Of a stretch of 50,834 nucleotides of DNA, positions 16,263-24,215 are shown in pieces. Below the pieces are notes generated by a model. That model was given only the letters and a program-made list of their open reading frames with translations. It was not told the DNA's origin and did no database searches. The translations under genes and the position numbers were made by a program. How positions within the stretch are numbered: the first letter of the stretch is position 1; each line of letters begins with the position of its first letter. Where the stretch lies: positions 1-50,834 of the forward strand of contig JACRKF010000001.1 in assembly GCA_016219865.1 (NCBI GenBank), read 5' to 3'. The stretch is from Candidatus Woesearchaeota archaeon (GTDB lineage: Archaea; Nanobdellota; Nanobdellia; Woesearchaeales; DSVV01).

Positions 16263-16496
16263 TTAAACACCTTTTATCTCAATTGTTAGTATTTTAATCT
16301 TCATTTCTGCAATTTCACCAATGCAAATAACATCAAAACGTTTATAAGATTTAATGAATCTTATATTATTTTTTGCAAATAGCTCTATTTTCCCTCCTTT
16401 CAATGTTGCTTCAACCATGTCAGGAGTAACATCTCTTTCCATTGCACGTATGAATGCATGCCTTCTTATTTCAAATTCATATTGAGTAATGTCCAT
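16263..16496 (-). CDS. DUF4258 family toxin
   Basis: A 77-aa protein with the DUF4258 pattern: early HAFIRAMERDVTPDMVEATL and a C-terminal beta-rich core. DUF4258 proteins are RelE/MqsR-like putative toxins encoded directly upstream of YgiT-type zinc-finger antitoxins, exactly as here (stop and next start one base apart). The probable activity is mRNA cleavage at the ribosome or free mRNA interference; this is inferred from the family. The promoter carries an 8-bp inverted repeat, suggesting autoregulation. Confidence 0.8.
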   Translation of the reverse strand: MDITQYEFEIRRHAFIRAMERDVTPDMVEATLKGGKIELFAKNNIRFIKSYKRFDVICIGEIAEMKIKILTIEIKGV

Positions 16497-16507
16497 AATA
16501 TTCTTAG

Positions 16508-16531
16508 ATATCTATAAATATCAATAGATAT
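16508..16531. promoter_or_regulatory. Inverted repeat operator of the DUF4258/antitoxin pair
   Basis: ATATCTAT (16508-16515) and ATAGATAT (16524-16531) are perfect inverted repeats around AAATATCA, 12-35 bases before the toxin start. They overlap the toxin TATA region, so binding of the AbrB-type antitoxin here would repress the operon. Confidence 0.55.
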
Positions 16532-16585
16532 ATAAATTTTTTGATTGCACAAACTATATATATAATGAAATCCACTAAGATTTTT

Positions 16586-17287
16586 ATGTCTGAAACAATC
16601 ATCGAACTTAACAATGTATGGAAAACATATTTTATGGGTAATAATGAAGTTAATGCGCTTCAAGGCATATCTCTCAAAGTTAAAAAAGGGGAATTTGTTG
16701 CAATTATGGGTCCTTCTGGATCTGGAAAATCAACTGCAATGAACATGATTGGTTGTTTAGATGCGCCAAGCAAAGGTGAAGTTTACCTATCAGGAAAAGA
16801 TATAATGAATATGACTGAATCTAATTTAGCGCAAGTGCGAGGAAGAAAGATTGGCTTTATTTTCCAGAAATTTAATTTAATTAACACATTAACTGCAAAA
16901 GAAAATGTAATTTTACCAATGATATTCCAAAATATGACAAAAGAAGAACGTGAATTAAGAGCATATGAACTATTAAAACTTGTAGACTTAACTGACAGAA
17001 TGAATCATCGTCCTAATGAATTATCTGGTGGACAACAACAAAGAGTTGCAATTGCTCGTTCATTAGCAATGAATCCGGAAGTGATATTAGCAGATGAACC
17101 TACTGGAAATCTAGACAGTAAAAGTGGATCTACAGTAATAAGCTTCCTAAAAAAACTGCATAAAGAAAAAGGCACAACTATTGTTATGGTTACACATGAT
17201 GAACATATTGCTCATAATGCAGAAAGGATAGAATATATAAAAGACGGAAAAATTGAAAAGATTAAATTTAATAATAAGATAACATAA
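16586..17287 (+). CDS. ABC transporter ATP-binding protein (MacB/LolD class)
   Basis: A 233-aa ATPase that powers the two permeases encoded downstream. Motifs are Walker A GPSGSGKST, Q-loop FIFQKFNL, signature LSGGQQQR, Walker B VILADEPTGNLD and the H-loop TIVMVTHD. Its closest class is MacB/LolD/FtsE, used for mechanotransmission or lipid/peptide export rather than nutrient import. I chose ATG 16586 (METSE-type start MSETIIELNNVW): ACTATATATATAA at 16551-16563 would place transcription start at the ATG. An earlier in-frame ATG at 16541 lies before that TATA box. It opens a four-gene operon. Confidence 0.92.
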   Translation: MSETIIELNNVWKTYFMGNNEVNALQGISLKVKKGEFVAIMGPSGSGKSTAMNMIGCLDAPSKGEVYLSGKDIMNMTESNLAQVRGRKIGFIFQKFNLINTLTAKENVILPMIFQNMTKEERELRAYELLKLVDLTDRMNHRPNELSGGQQQRVAIARSLAMNPEVILADEPTGNLDSKSGSTVISFLKKLHKEKGTTIVMVTHDEHIAHNAERIEYIKDGKIEKIKFNNKIT

Positions 17288-17301
17288 ATTAATGTGAGAT
17301 T

Positions 17302-18543
17302 ATGAAAAATGCAATAAAGAAGAGTAAATCTGCCATTTTATTAATAATATCTCTATTTTTATTAACAACATTTGTTTCTGCAACATACACACTAGGTGAC
17401 ACTGATGCTCCAGATATTAATGTAACACTTGCAAAATCAGATCCAGCATTTATAGAACCAGGGAAAGTTGCAGATATTTGGATATTATTAAATAATGAAG
17501 GAACAGCTACGAAAAACACAAAAATCACATTTATAGATAATTATCCAATTTCTTTAACAAGTGAATCAGAAAGAATAAAGATAATACCATATATTGCAGA
17601 ATACTACCAAATGCGATATTCTATAAAAATAGATCCAAATGCTGAGGTTGGAACTTATTATATAAAATTAAGATATACACTTGGAGATGGTTTTAAAACA
17701 GAAATTGAAAAAGAAATACCTATTGTTATAAAAAAATCACAATCAATTATCACAATTGAAGATGTTTCAGTAACACCGGATAGTGTTGCGCCTGGAGAAA
17801 CTACTAAAGTAGCATTAAAAATAAATAATCCTTCAGAAAATACAATACTTAGAAACATAGAAGTAAACCTTGGATTAAGCGCAACAACAGTTGGCGCTGA
17901 AATTGTTGACTTGCCATTTATACCAAAAGGAAGCAGCAGTTCTAAAAGCATAAGCGAATTGTTTGCTCATGAAACATCTGCGATAAATTTTTTATTAGCT
18001 GTTTATCCTGCTGCTGATTCAAAACTTTACAAGATTCCGTTGACAATCAAATACACTGACGATAAAGGATTTAATTACACAAAAACTGAATTAATTGGTG
18101 TTTCTGTGAACACAAAACCTGAATTATTAATTACATTAGAAAATACAGAATTAAACAAACAAGTTACAGAAGGTAAAATAACACTTAATCTTATCAACAA
18201 AGGATTAAATGACATTAAATTTGTCACAGTTGCATTAATTCCAACAGAAGAATATGATTCTCTTTCAGCATCAAACATAATCTATGTTGGGAATATTGAT
18301 TCAGATGATTTTGAAACAGCTGATTTTAAAATAAAAACAAAAAATATAACAGATAAAATTACAATAAAAGCAAAGATTGAATACAAAGATGCATTTAATG
18401 CATTACATGAAAGCCAAGAATCAATATTATTATCATTGCAAGAACCTCCGCAAAAGAAAAATGGAACATTAACTAAAATAATAATTGGATTAGTAATTCT
18501 AGGGATTATTATTTATTTTGTTATGAGGAAGAAAAAGCAATAG
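17302..18543 (+). CDS. S-layer-like exported protein with C-terminal membrane anchor (COG1361 type)
   Basis: A 413-aa protein with a signal peptide (residues 1-27, cut near VSA). Three or more Ig-like/CARDB-type beta domains follow (DINVTLAKSDPAFIEPGKV; ITIEDVSVTPDSVAPGET; LLITLENTELNKQVTEGK). A C-terminal transmembrane helix (about 389-408) ends in a basic MRKKKQ tail. It should display its beta domains outside the cell. Its place between the ABC ATPase and the two MacB-like permeases suggests a periplasmic-face partner of the transporter, in the role that adaptor proteins play for bacterial MacB. That role is inferred from position. Confidence 0.8.
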   Translation: MKNAIKKSKSAILLIISLFLLTTFVSATYTLGDTDAPDINVTLAKSDPAFIEPGKVADIWILLNNEGTATKNTKITFIDNYPISLTSESERIKIIPYIAEYYQMRYSIKIDPNAEVGTYYIKLRYTLGDGFKTEIEKEIPIVIKKSQSIITIEDVSVTPDSVAPGETTKVALKINNPSENTILRNIEVNLGLSATTVGAEIVDLPFIPKGSSSSKSISELFAHETSAINFLLAVYPAADSKLYKIPLTIKYTDDKGFNYTKTELIGVSVNTKPELLITLENTELNKQVTEGKITLNLINKGLNDIKFVTVALIPTEEYDSLSASNIIYVGNIDSDDFETADFKIKTKNITDKITIKAKIEYKDAFNALHESQESILLSLQEPPQKKNGTLTKIIIGLVILGIIIYFVMRKKKQ

Positions 18544-18575
18544 ATTTTATATAGTTATTATTATAGACTGGAATC

Positions 18576-19817
18576 ATGCCAACAAAACTAAATCAGAAAA
18601 TCAAAGAATACTTCATCTTAGCTACAACTAATCTTTTTCATAGAAAGCTGAGAAGCTGGCTGACAATGATTGGCATCTTTATAGGAATTGCAGCTGTTGT
18701 CAGTTTGATTAGTTTAGGACAAGGAATGAAAGATGCAATCTTCTCACAATTTTCAGCATTAGGCACAGATAATATCATTATTCAGGCAAAACAAGCAATG
18801 TTTGGTCCGCCTGGTTCTTCAACAGCTGCTCCATTGACAAAAGATGATCGAGATATTATAAAAAAGTCACATGGCGTAGAACTCGTTGCAACAAGACTTA
18901 TCAAAGCAATACAAATTGATTTTGAGAAAAAGACATTCTTTCGTTATGCTGCAACATTTTCTGATGATAATGAAGCAAGGAATTTTATGATAGAACGTTT
19001 CAAATTTAAGATAGAAAAAGGAAGATTCATGGAGATTGGTGAGAAAAATAAGATAATTATAGGACAAAATTATGCAAAAGAACCTGTCCTGGGAAGAGAA
19101 TTGCGGGTAGGAGATAAACTTTCAATAAACAAAAAAGAAGTTGAGATTGTAGGAATACTTGCAAAAACAGGCAATCCGCAATTCGACAACACATTTTTCC
19201 TCAACGAAGAAGCATTGCGAGAGATACTTAACCTTGATGATAGGATTGATATAATTATAGCAAAAGCATCTAATAAAGATGATATTGAACAAGTTGTAGA
19301 AACAATAAAGAAAAATCTCAGAAATCATCGTAATGTCGAAAAAGATAAAGAAGATTTCGAAGTGCAAACAAGCCAGCAATTGATTAGTTCATTAAGAACA
19401 ATTTTAACAATTGTAACAGCAGTGCTTGTTGGCATCGCAATGATCAGCATTATTGTTGGCGGTGTAGGAATTACAAACACAATGTACACTGCTGTTTTAG
19501 AAAGAACAAAAGAAATTGGAATTATGAAAGCAATTGGCGCAAAAAACAGCGATATTCTTTTGATATTCCTTATGGAATCTGGATTGCTTGGCATGGTTGG
19601 TGGTATTATTGGTGTTATTTTTGGTATTGCTCTTTCAAAAACAGTTGAAATTATAGCAGCAAATGCATTAGGAAGTGAATTGATTAAAGCATCCTTTCCG
19701 CCTGCATTAATTATTGGAGCATTATTATTTTCATTTTTAATTGGAGCAATTTCAGGCACATCGCCTGCAATACAAGCAGCAAGATTAAAACCTGTTGATG
19801 CGCTGAATCAAGAATAA
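18576..19817 (+). CDS. MacB/FtsX family ABC permease (first copy)
   Basis: A 413-aa permease with the MacB layout: an N-terminal helix after RKLRSWLTMIGIFIGIAAVV, a large extracytoplasmic MacB_PCD-like domain (about 50-270) and three C-terminal helices ending PVDALNQE. The sequence GIMKAIGAKNSDILLIFLMES in the FtsX domain is the typical coupling motif. It is close to the second permease downstream (shared RKLRSWLTMIGIFIGIAAVV and GIMKAIGAKNSDIL), so the pair arose by duplication and probably forms a heterodimer with the shared ATPase. The substrate is unknown; in archaea without an outer membrane it may export peptides or lipoprotein-like cargo. Confidence 0.88.
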   Translation: MPTKLNQKIKEYFILATTNLFHRKLRSWLTMIGIFIGIAAVVSLISLGQGMKDAIFSQFSALGTDNIIIQAKQAMFGPPGSSTAAPLTKDDRDIIKKSHGVELVATRLIKAIQIDFEKKTFFRYAATFSDDNEARNFMIERFKFKIEKGRFMEIGEKNKIIIGQNYAKEPVLGRELRVGDKLSINKKEVEIVGILAKTGNPQFDNTFFLNEEALREILNLDDRIDIIIAKASNKDDIEQVVETIKKNLRNHRNVEKDKEDFEVQTSQQLISSLRTILTIVTAVLVGIAMISIIVGGVGITNTMYTAVLERTKEIGIMKAIGAKNSDILLIFLMESGLLGMVGGIIGVIFGIALSKTVEIIAANALGSELIKASFPPALIIGALLFSFLIGAISGTSPAIQAARLKPVDALNQE

Positions 19818-19821
19818 ACTA

Positions 19822-19863
19822 TTAGTATTTGCGAATTCACTTTGTTCATTCAGCAAATACTAA
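19822..19863. repeat. Palindromic repeat family, copy 1
   Basis: TTAGTATTTGC (19822-19832) and GCAAATACTAA (19853-19863) are perfect 11-bp arms with a 20-base loop. The loop core TTCACTTTGTTCA nearly equals that of the copy at 43950-43989 (reverse orientation). A further 16-bp palindrome, TGTAATTCGAATTACA, follows at 19868-19883. Both lie between the two permease genes. Confidence 0.65.
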
Positions 19864-19922
19864 ACTTTGTAATTCGAATTACAGAGCTTAAAAAAATACG
19901 ACTGAAAGGAGGATTTTTTCAT

Positions 19923-21149
19923 ATGAAATCTGAATACTTTTCAATTGCAATCTCAAATATAGGAAAGAGAAAACTTCGCAGCTGGCTTACTATGATAGGC
20001 ATATTCATAGGAATCGCTGCTGTTGTTGGTTTAATTAGTTTAGGACAAGGTTTAGAAACAGCAATTGAAAGTGAATTTCAGAAATTAGGCAGCGACAAAA
20101 TCATAGTTACTCCTGCTGGAAATGTATATAATATCATGCCTGATGAAAACACTCCAGGAAAACTCAAAGAAAATGATGAAAAAGTGATTAACAGAGTTAG
20201 AGGTGTAAAAACAGTTGCGCTATCGAATTATAAAGTAGCAGAAATAAAATGGGGTAAAGATGATATTGGTTTTTATTTTGTAGGTGGATACCAAACAAAA
20301 AATGATGAAAGTGCTTTAACGCAAGAAGTCTTTGCCATAACTATTATTGAAGGCAGATATCTTAAACCAGATGATAAGTACAAAACAGTTATTGGCTACG
20401 ATTATGCAACAAGCGCTGCATTTAAAAAAAATCTTCATCCAGGCAGCACAATTACAATAAATAATCAAGAATTCGAGATTGTTGGAGTAAAAGATAAACT
20501 TGGCAATGAAGGCGATGATAGGACAGTCATTATCCCAAGAGATACTTATTTTGGATTATTCAATATCAAAGAATACCCTGACACTATAATTGTGCAAGTA
20601 AATAAAGAATTTATTCCTGATGATGTTTCAGAAAGCATAAAAAAAGAATTACGAAAAGAAAGAAACCAAAAAGAAGGTCAGGAAGATTTTGCTGTAAAAA
20701 CACTGCAAGAATACCTCACAAGCTTTCTTACAATATTAAACATTGTTCAAGCAGTGCTTGTAGGAATTGCAGCAATTAGTTTATTAGTTGGAGCAATTGG
20801 AATAATGAACACAATGTACACAGCTGTATTAGAGAGAAGAAAAGAAATCGGCATCATGAAAGCAATTGGCGCAAAAAATAGTGATATTTTATTTCTCTTT
20901 ATGATTGAATCAGGATTTCTTGGCTTAGTTGGCGGCATTATAGGAGTATTGCTTGGCCTAGGCTTCAGCAATCTTGTTGCTTCAATTGGCAGACAAGTAT
21001 TAGGCACAAAATTATTAATTGCAACCTCTCCTTGGTATCTCATTGTTGGCGCGCTTGCATTTGCTTTTATTATAGGAATGCTTTCAGGAGTATTGCCTGC
21101 AAAACAAGCAGCATCATTAAAGCCAGTTGAAACATTGAGATATGAATAG
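19923..21149 (+). CDS. MacB/FtsX family ABC permease (second copy)
   Basis: A 408-aa paralogue of the preceding permease with the same N-terminal helix, extracytoplasmic MacB_PCD domain and three C-terminal helices, ending PVETLRYE. I chose ATG 19923: the perfect Shine-Dalgarno AAAGGAGG lies 9-16 bases upstream, and the earlier in-frame ATG at 19842 is inside a palindromic repeat. The strong ribosome site is rare in this window and may compensate for the 105-base hairpin-rich gap after the first permease. It ends the transporter operon and is followed by a separate TATA box and a structured RNA. Confidence 0.9.
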   Translation: MKSEYFSIAISNIGKRKLRSWLTMIGIFIGIAAVVGLISLGQGLETAIESEFQKLGSDKIIVTPAGNVYNIMPDENTPGKLKENDEKVINRVRGVKTVALSNYKVAEIKWGKDDIGFYFVGGYQTKNDESALTQEVFAITIIEGRYLKPDDKYKTVIGYDYATSAAFKKNLHPGSTITINNQEFEIVGVKDKLGNEGDDRTVIIPRDTYFGLFNIKEYPDTIIVQVNKEFIPDDVSESIKKELRKERNQKEGQEDFAVKTLQEYLTSFLTILNIVQAVLVGIAAISLLVGAIGIMNTMYTAVLERRKEIGIMKAIGAKNSDILFLFMIESGFLGLVGGIIGVLLGLGFSNLVASIGRQVLGTKLLIATSPWYLIVGALAFAFIIGMLSGVLPAKQAASLKPVETLRYE

Positions 21150-21160
21150 ATTATTATGAT

Positions 21161-21169
21161 GATATAAAC
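21161..21169 (+). promoter_or_regulatory. TATA box of the structured RNA
   Basis: GATATAAAC lies about 25 bases before the 5' end of the outer stem at 21189, the standard archaeal TATA-to-start spacing. No open frame starts after it before 21416. Confidence 0.5.
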
Positions 21170-21188
21170 AAATAATCACAATAAATTC

Positions 21189-21371
21189 GTATGTTTTTAG
21201 CACCTTCGAAATTCTCGACGAGATTTCCTAAGGAGCTGCGTTCCCGGATGGAATAAAAATAATCACGACTTCATCGAGATTATTAGACTTGCAACAAGTT
21301 GCAAGCATCCCCTCGCAACGCTCTCGTCGGGAAATCAATTGAATTTCGACCTTAGGGTGCTAAACGCATAC
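21189..21371 (+). ncRNA. GC-rich branched structured RNA, family not identified
   Basis: About 183 bases, visibly richer in GC than the flanks, fold into one branched structure. Outer stem: GTATG/CATAC, TTTAGCACC (21196-21204)/GGTGCTAAA (21356-21364) and TCGAAATTC (21206-21214)/GAATTTCGA (21341-21349). Inner stem: GAGC+TGCG (21233-21240) with CGCA+GCTC (21314-21323), then GGATG/CATCC. This encloses two hairpins, AATAATC-CGA/TCG-GATTATT and CTTGCAAC/GTTGCAAG. GACGAG can also pair with CTCGTC, so alternative folds exist. I see no RNase P core or SRP S-domain motifs. A TATA box is correctly placed. It could instead be a palindromic mobile element, but the nested multi-helix order favours an RNA. 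Confidence 0.55.
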
Positions 21372-21415
21372 ATAAATTCCAAAAATATATAAATCATAAA
21401 CATTTTTCTTTTTTA

Positions 21416-22387
21416 ATGCAGATTCAAAAAGAGGCTGACTTATGTGATTTATCTTCAATTAATGGAGCTATTTCTACAGATAGTGCTATCTCTATGCATG
21501 AATTAAAGCAATTACCGCAAATATCACCACAACCAATAGCAATGCACCAGTCAATACCTTCACATACATCATTGCAAAGCCAATTTAAACGCATTCAAAG
21601 CCCAAGTTCTATTAACACTTACAAACAATGCCCAAGAAAATATTATTATCAATATATGAAAAAATTACCTACTAAATCTAGCATACATCTAGTGAGAGGG
21701 AAGTTATCACATGCAGTATTAGAAGACTTCTTTAAGATTGATAATTCTATTATAACTGCAGAAAATTATTCATATTTGCTAAAGATTCTCATAAATGACT
21801 TATTCAAAAAACATTGGTCAAATTCTCAACAAGAACTTGACTCATTAGGATTATCAACAGAAGATTATTTATTCTATTTTAATGAAACACAATCTATGAT
21901 TAATGGTTGGATTGAATTATTCATCGAGAAATTGAATAAAGAATTGCAGCAATACACTTTATATGAAGCTTTTAAGCGATTAACACCACTTACAGAAATT
22001 GAATATTCTTCTGCAAATCTTGGTGTGCGTGGCTTTGTTGATGCAATCTTTGAACATGGAGAACATGTTAAAATTATGGATTATAAAACATCAAAAAAAG
22101 ATCAGATTACTGAAGAATACAAATTACAACTTGGCATTTATGCATTGCTTTACCAGCAAAAACATGGGATTACTCCAAGAATCGTTGGCATTGATTTCCT
22201 TAAACATGGCGAAAGATTTATAGAAGTAGACGACAAACTGCTGCAATTTGCCAGAAAGGAATGTGAATTGATTCATATCAAGACACAATCTGATAATGTC
22301 AAAGAATATCCCAAAAAGATTTCATCATTATGCAAATGGAGTACTGGACAATGTGATTTCTATGGAACTTGTGTAAAGAGCGAATGA
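21416..22387 (+). CDS. PD-(D/E)XK nuclease with Cas4/AddB-like iron-sulfur cysteines
   Basis: A 323-aa RecB-family nuclease. Residues 1-55 look disordered. The nuclease core has SPSSINTYKQCPRKYYYQY with Cys72, the RGKLSHAVLE helix (His99), GFVDAIFE with a metal-binding Asp, and IMDYKTSKK with the catalytic D-x-K. Three C-terminal cysteines (CKWSTGQCDFYGTC) plus Cys72 match the four-cysteine 4Fe-4S cluster of Cas4/AddB-like exonucleases. It probably processes DNA ends in repair. No CRISPR or cas genes are nearby, so it should not be called Cas4. TATA AAATATATAAA (21383-21393) places transcription start at the ATG, so the mRNA is leaderless. Confidence 0.87.
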   Translation: MQIQKEADLCDLSSINGAISTDSAISMHELKQLPQISPQPIAMHQSIPSHTSLQSQFKRIQSPSSINTYKQCPRKYYYQYMKKLPTKSSIHLVRGKLSHAVLEDFFKIDNSIITAENYSYLLKILINDLFKKHWSNSQQELDSLGLSTEDYLFYFNETQSMINGWIELFIEKLNKELQQYTLYEAFKRLTPLTEIEYSSANLGVRGFVDAIFEHGEHVKIMDYKTSKKDQITEEYKLQLGIYALLYQQKHGITPRIVGIDFLKHGERFIEVDDKLLQFARKECELIHIKTQSDNVKEYPKKISSLCKWSTGQCDFYGTCVKSE

Positions 22388-22417
22388 GATTTTTGTTTAT
22401 TTAAAAGTAGTTTTTGC

Positions 22418-23059
22418 CTAATTCAATCTTCCCATAACATCTTTATTAACAACATCAATTGATCTGCTTGCATCAACATTCATCAATAATTTATGTTTTC
22501 TATAATAATCAATCAATGGCTGCGTTTTTTCTTGATAGACTTTCAATCTGTTCTTTACAGTTTCTTCTTTATCATCATCACGAAGTATTAATTTCCCATT
22601 GCATGAATCACAAATATCTTTCTTTTTTGAAGGATTTGTTACAATATTATATGTTGCGCCGCATTTTGTGCAGAATCTTCTGGTAGAAATTCTTTCGATA
22701 ATTTTTTGATCATCAACAGCAAAATTAATCACAGAAGTAAGCTTTAGCTTTAATAATGCCAGCAAATTGCTTAAATCATCAGCTTGTTTTATTGTTCTTG
22801 GAAAACCATCGAGAATAAATCCTTTTTTGCAGTTTTTTTGTGAGATTCTGCTCTTTATAATTTCAATCATAATATCGTCAGAAACAAGATTTCCTGCGTC
22901 AACAATTGCTTTTACTTTCTTTCCCAATTCGCTGCCTGCTTTAATCTCATTCCGTATCATTTCACCTGTAGAAATTTGCGGAATAGCAAATTTCTTCATT
23001 ATTTTTTCTGCCTGTGTGCCTTTGCCAGCGCCAGGAGGACCGAGCATAATTAATATCAT
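22418..23059 (-). CDS. adk: Adenylate kinase with zinc LID
   Basis: A 213-aa enzyme that interconverts ATP+AMP and 2 ADP. P-loop GPPGAGKGT (7-15), the AMP-binding STGEMIR segment and DGFPRT are all present. The long LID domain carries a Cys4 zinc site (CTKC...CDSC) typical of Gram-positive bacterial and some archaeal Adk enzymes. This is the long bacterial-type Adk rather than the archaeal trimeric AdkA, as often seen in DPANN archaea, perhaps through transfer. No operon partner is adjacent. Confidence 0.95.
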   Translation of the reverse strand: MILIMLGPPGAGKGTQAEKIMKKFAIPQISTGEMIRNEIKAGSELGKKVKAIVDAGNLVSDDIMIEIIKSRISQKNCKKGFILDGFPRTIKQADDLSNLLALLKLKLTSVINFAVDDQKIIERISTRRFCTKCGATYNIVTNPSKKKDICDSCNGKLILRDDDKEETVKNRLKVYQEKTQPLIDYYRKHKLLMNVDASRSIDVVNKDVMGRLN

Positions 23060-23096
23060 AAGATATAAGAGCGATTGAACTTATTTATATAATTTA

Positions 23097-23135
23097 GTAT
23101 TTTTCACAGTTCACCTCGTTTACTCAGAAAAATAC
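23097..23135. repeat. Palindromic repeat family, copy 2
   Basis: GTATTTTTC (23097-23105) and GAAAAATAC (23127-23135) are 9-bp arms around a 21-base loop containing TTCACCTCGTTTA. That core matches the loop core of the copies at 19822 and 43950 in 11 of 13 bases. It lies between the adenylate kinase start and the Fic gene. Confidence 0.55.
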
Positions 23136-23156
23136 ACATTCGAGAATTTTGGTAAG

Positions 23157-23256
23157 AGTTATAGTAAATGTACTAAATCATCGATATTTCTTAGGCACGT
23201 TTACTATCTAACTGGCGTCAAGTAATTTACGAATATAATTGACGCCAACTATAACT
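23157..23256. other. Nested inverted repeats upstream of the Fic gene
   Basis: AGTTATAG (23157-23164) pairs with CTATAACT (23249-23256). Inside it, ATAGTAAATGT can pair with ACGTTTACTAT (one mismatch) and TGGCGTCAA with TTGACGCCA (perfect). Together they give a closed two-hairpin structure of 100 bases with no open frame. It may be a small RNA, a regulatory leader or a decayed palindromic element. Confidence 0.45.
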
Positions 23257-23273
23257 GCGAAATCTTTAAATAT

Positions 23274-23328
23274 ATGTGGTGACTAAATTACTAAGAGTTA
23301 TATTTTTTTGTTAAATGTGGTGACTAAA
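23274..23328 (+). promoter_or_regulatory. Direct repeats around the Fic promoter
   Basis: The 14-mer ATGTGGTGACTAAA is repeated exactly at 23274-23287 and 23315-23328. A TATA-like GTTATATTT (23298-23306) between them is about 27 bases before the ATG at 23329. The second copy carries GGTGA as a possible Shine-Dalgarno. Each repeat contains ATG-TGG-TGA, a two-codon reading frame. It may be an operator pair. Confidence 0.5.
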
Positions 23329-24210
23329 ATGTTTGTGCGTAAAAAGAATATATCTGGCAGAGACTATTATTATATTGTTAAATCTACTAGAATTGATAAT
23401 ACTACTTGGAAAAAGATTGAGAGATATGTTGGATTAAATGCTCCAACACAAAAAGAGCTTCAAATGTATGAAAAAGAATTTGACACAATTAAACTTTTCT
23501 TGCAGATTAAGAATAATCAATTAGATTCTTTTAAGAGGGCTTATCAGAAAAAGATCAATGATTCTACAAAAGATGAATTACATAACTTTGAACAAGAATT
23601 ATTAATTAAATTTACTTTTGATACAAATAGAATTGAAGGTTCACCACTTTCATATAAAGATACTAAATTTTTGCTGCAAGACGGAATAACTCCTAAAGAA
23701 AAGCCATTGCGAGATATCAAAGAAACAGAAAACCATAAAATATCCTATCTTTTTGTGAAAAATAATCTTCAAAAGAATATTAATCGAGAATTTATTTTGG
23801 AATTGCATCGTTTGCTTAAACAAAATGTTACTGAAGATGCTGGTAAATTTCGGGATGGTCAAGTGAAGGTAGGAAATTTAATCCCAATTAAAGCTTCTAT
23901 GATTGAGACAGAAATAACTAATCTCTTAGAGTGGTATAAAAATAATAAGAATTTACATCCATTAGAACTTGCAGCAACTTTCCATTGTATTTTTGAGAGA
24001 ATCCACCCATTTTTCGATGGAAATGGCAGAGTTGGAAGACTATTATTAAACTTTATTCTTTTAAAAAAAGGATTTCCATTAATAATAATCCAGAATAAAA
24101 ACAAAAGAAGATATTATACAGCTTTGCAGAGGGCAGATGATGGAAATTATCTGTATATGATTAAATATTTATTTAGTGAGCTAGAACAGCAGTATGAATA
24201 TTTGTTATGA
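23329..24210 (+). CDS. Fic domain AMP-transferase-like protein
   Basis: A 293-aa Fic protein. The active motif is HPFFDGNGRVGR (226-237 from this start), complete for nucleotide transfer, usually AMP, to protein hydroxyl groups. An N-terminal inhibitory helix with T-N-R-I-E-G (about 99-104) matches the [S/T]xxxE[G/N] motif of class II, self-inhibited Fic proteins. So the enzyme is probably held off until a signal releases the glutamate. The first 60 residues form a domain starting MFVRKKNISGRDYYY, often seen in archaeal Fic proteins. I chose ATG 23329 over an upstream TTG because of GGTGA and the TATA spacing. It ends 5 bases from the convergent TrmB gene. Confidence 0.9.
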   Translation: MFVRKKNISGRDYYYIVKSTRIDNTTWKKIERYVGLNAPTQKELQMYEKEFDTIKLFLQIKNNQLDSFKRAYQKKINDSTKDELHNFEQELLIKFTFDTNRIEGSPLSYKDTKFLLQDGITPKEKPLRDIKETENHKISYLFVKNNLQKNINREFILELHRLLKQNVTEDAGKFRDGQVKVGNLIPIKASMIETEITNLLEWYKNNKNLHPLELAATFHCIFERIHPFFDGNGRVGRLLLNFILLKKGFPLIIIQNKNKRRYYTALQRADDGNYLYMIKYLFSELEQQYEYLL

Positions 24211-24215
24211 TTGAA

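Noticed and set aside
21189-21371. RNase P RNA or SRP RNA
   Set aside because: I find neither the conserved RNase P core sequences nor the SRP S-domain loop motifs, and the length is short for both.
21416-22387. Cas4 and a CRISPR locus
   Set aside because: The nuclease has Cas4-like cysteines, but there are no cas1/cas2 genes and no regularly spaced direct repeats anywhere in the window.
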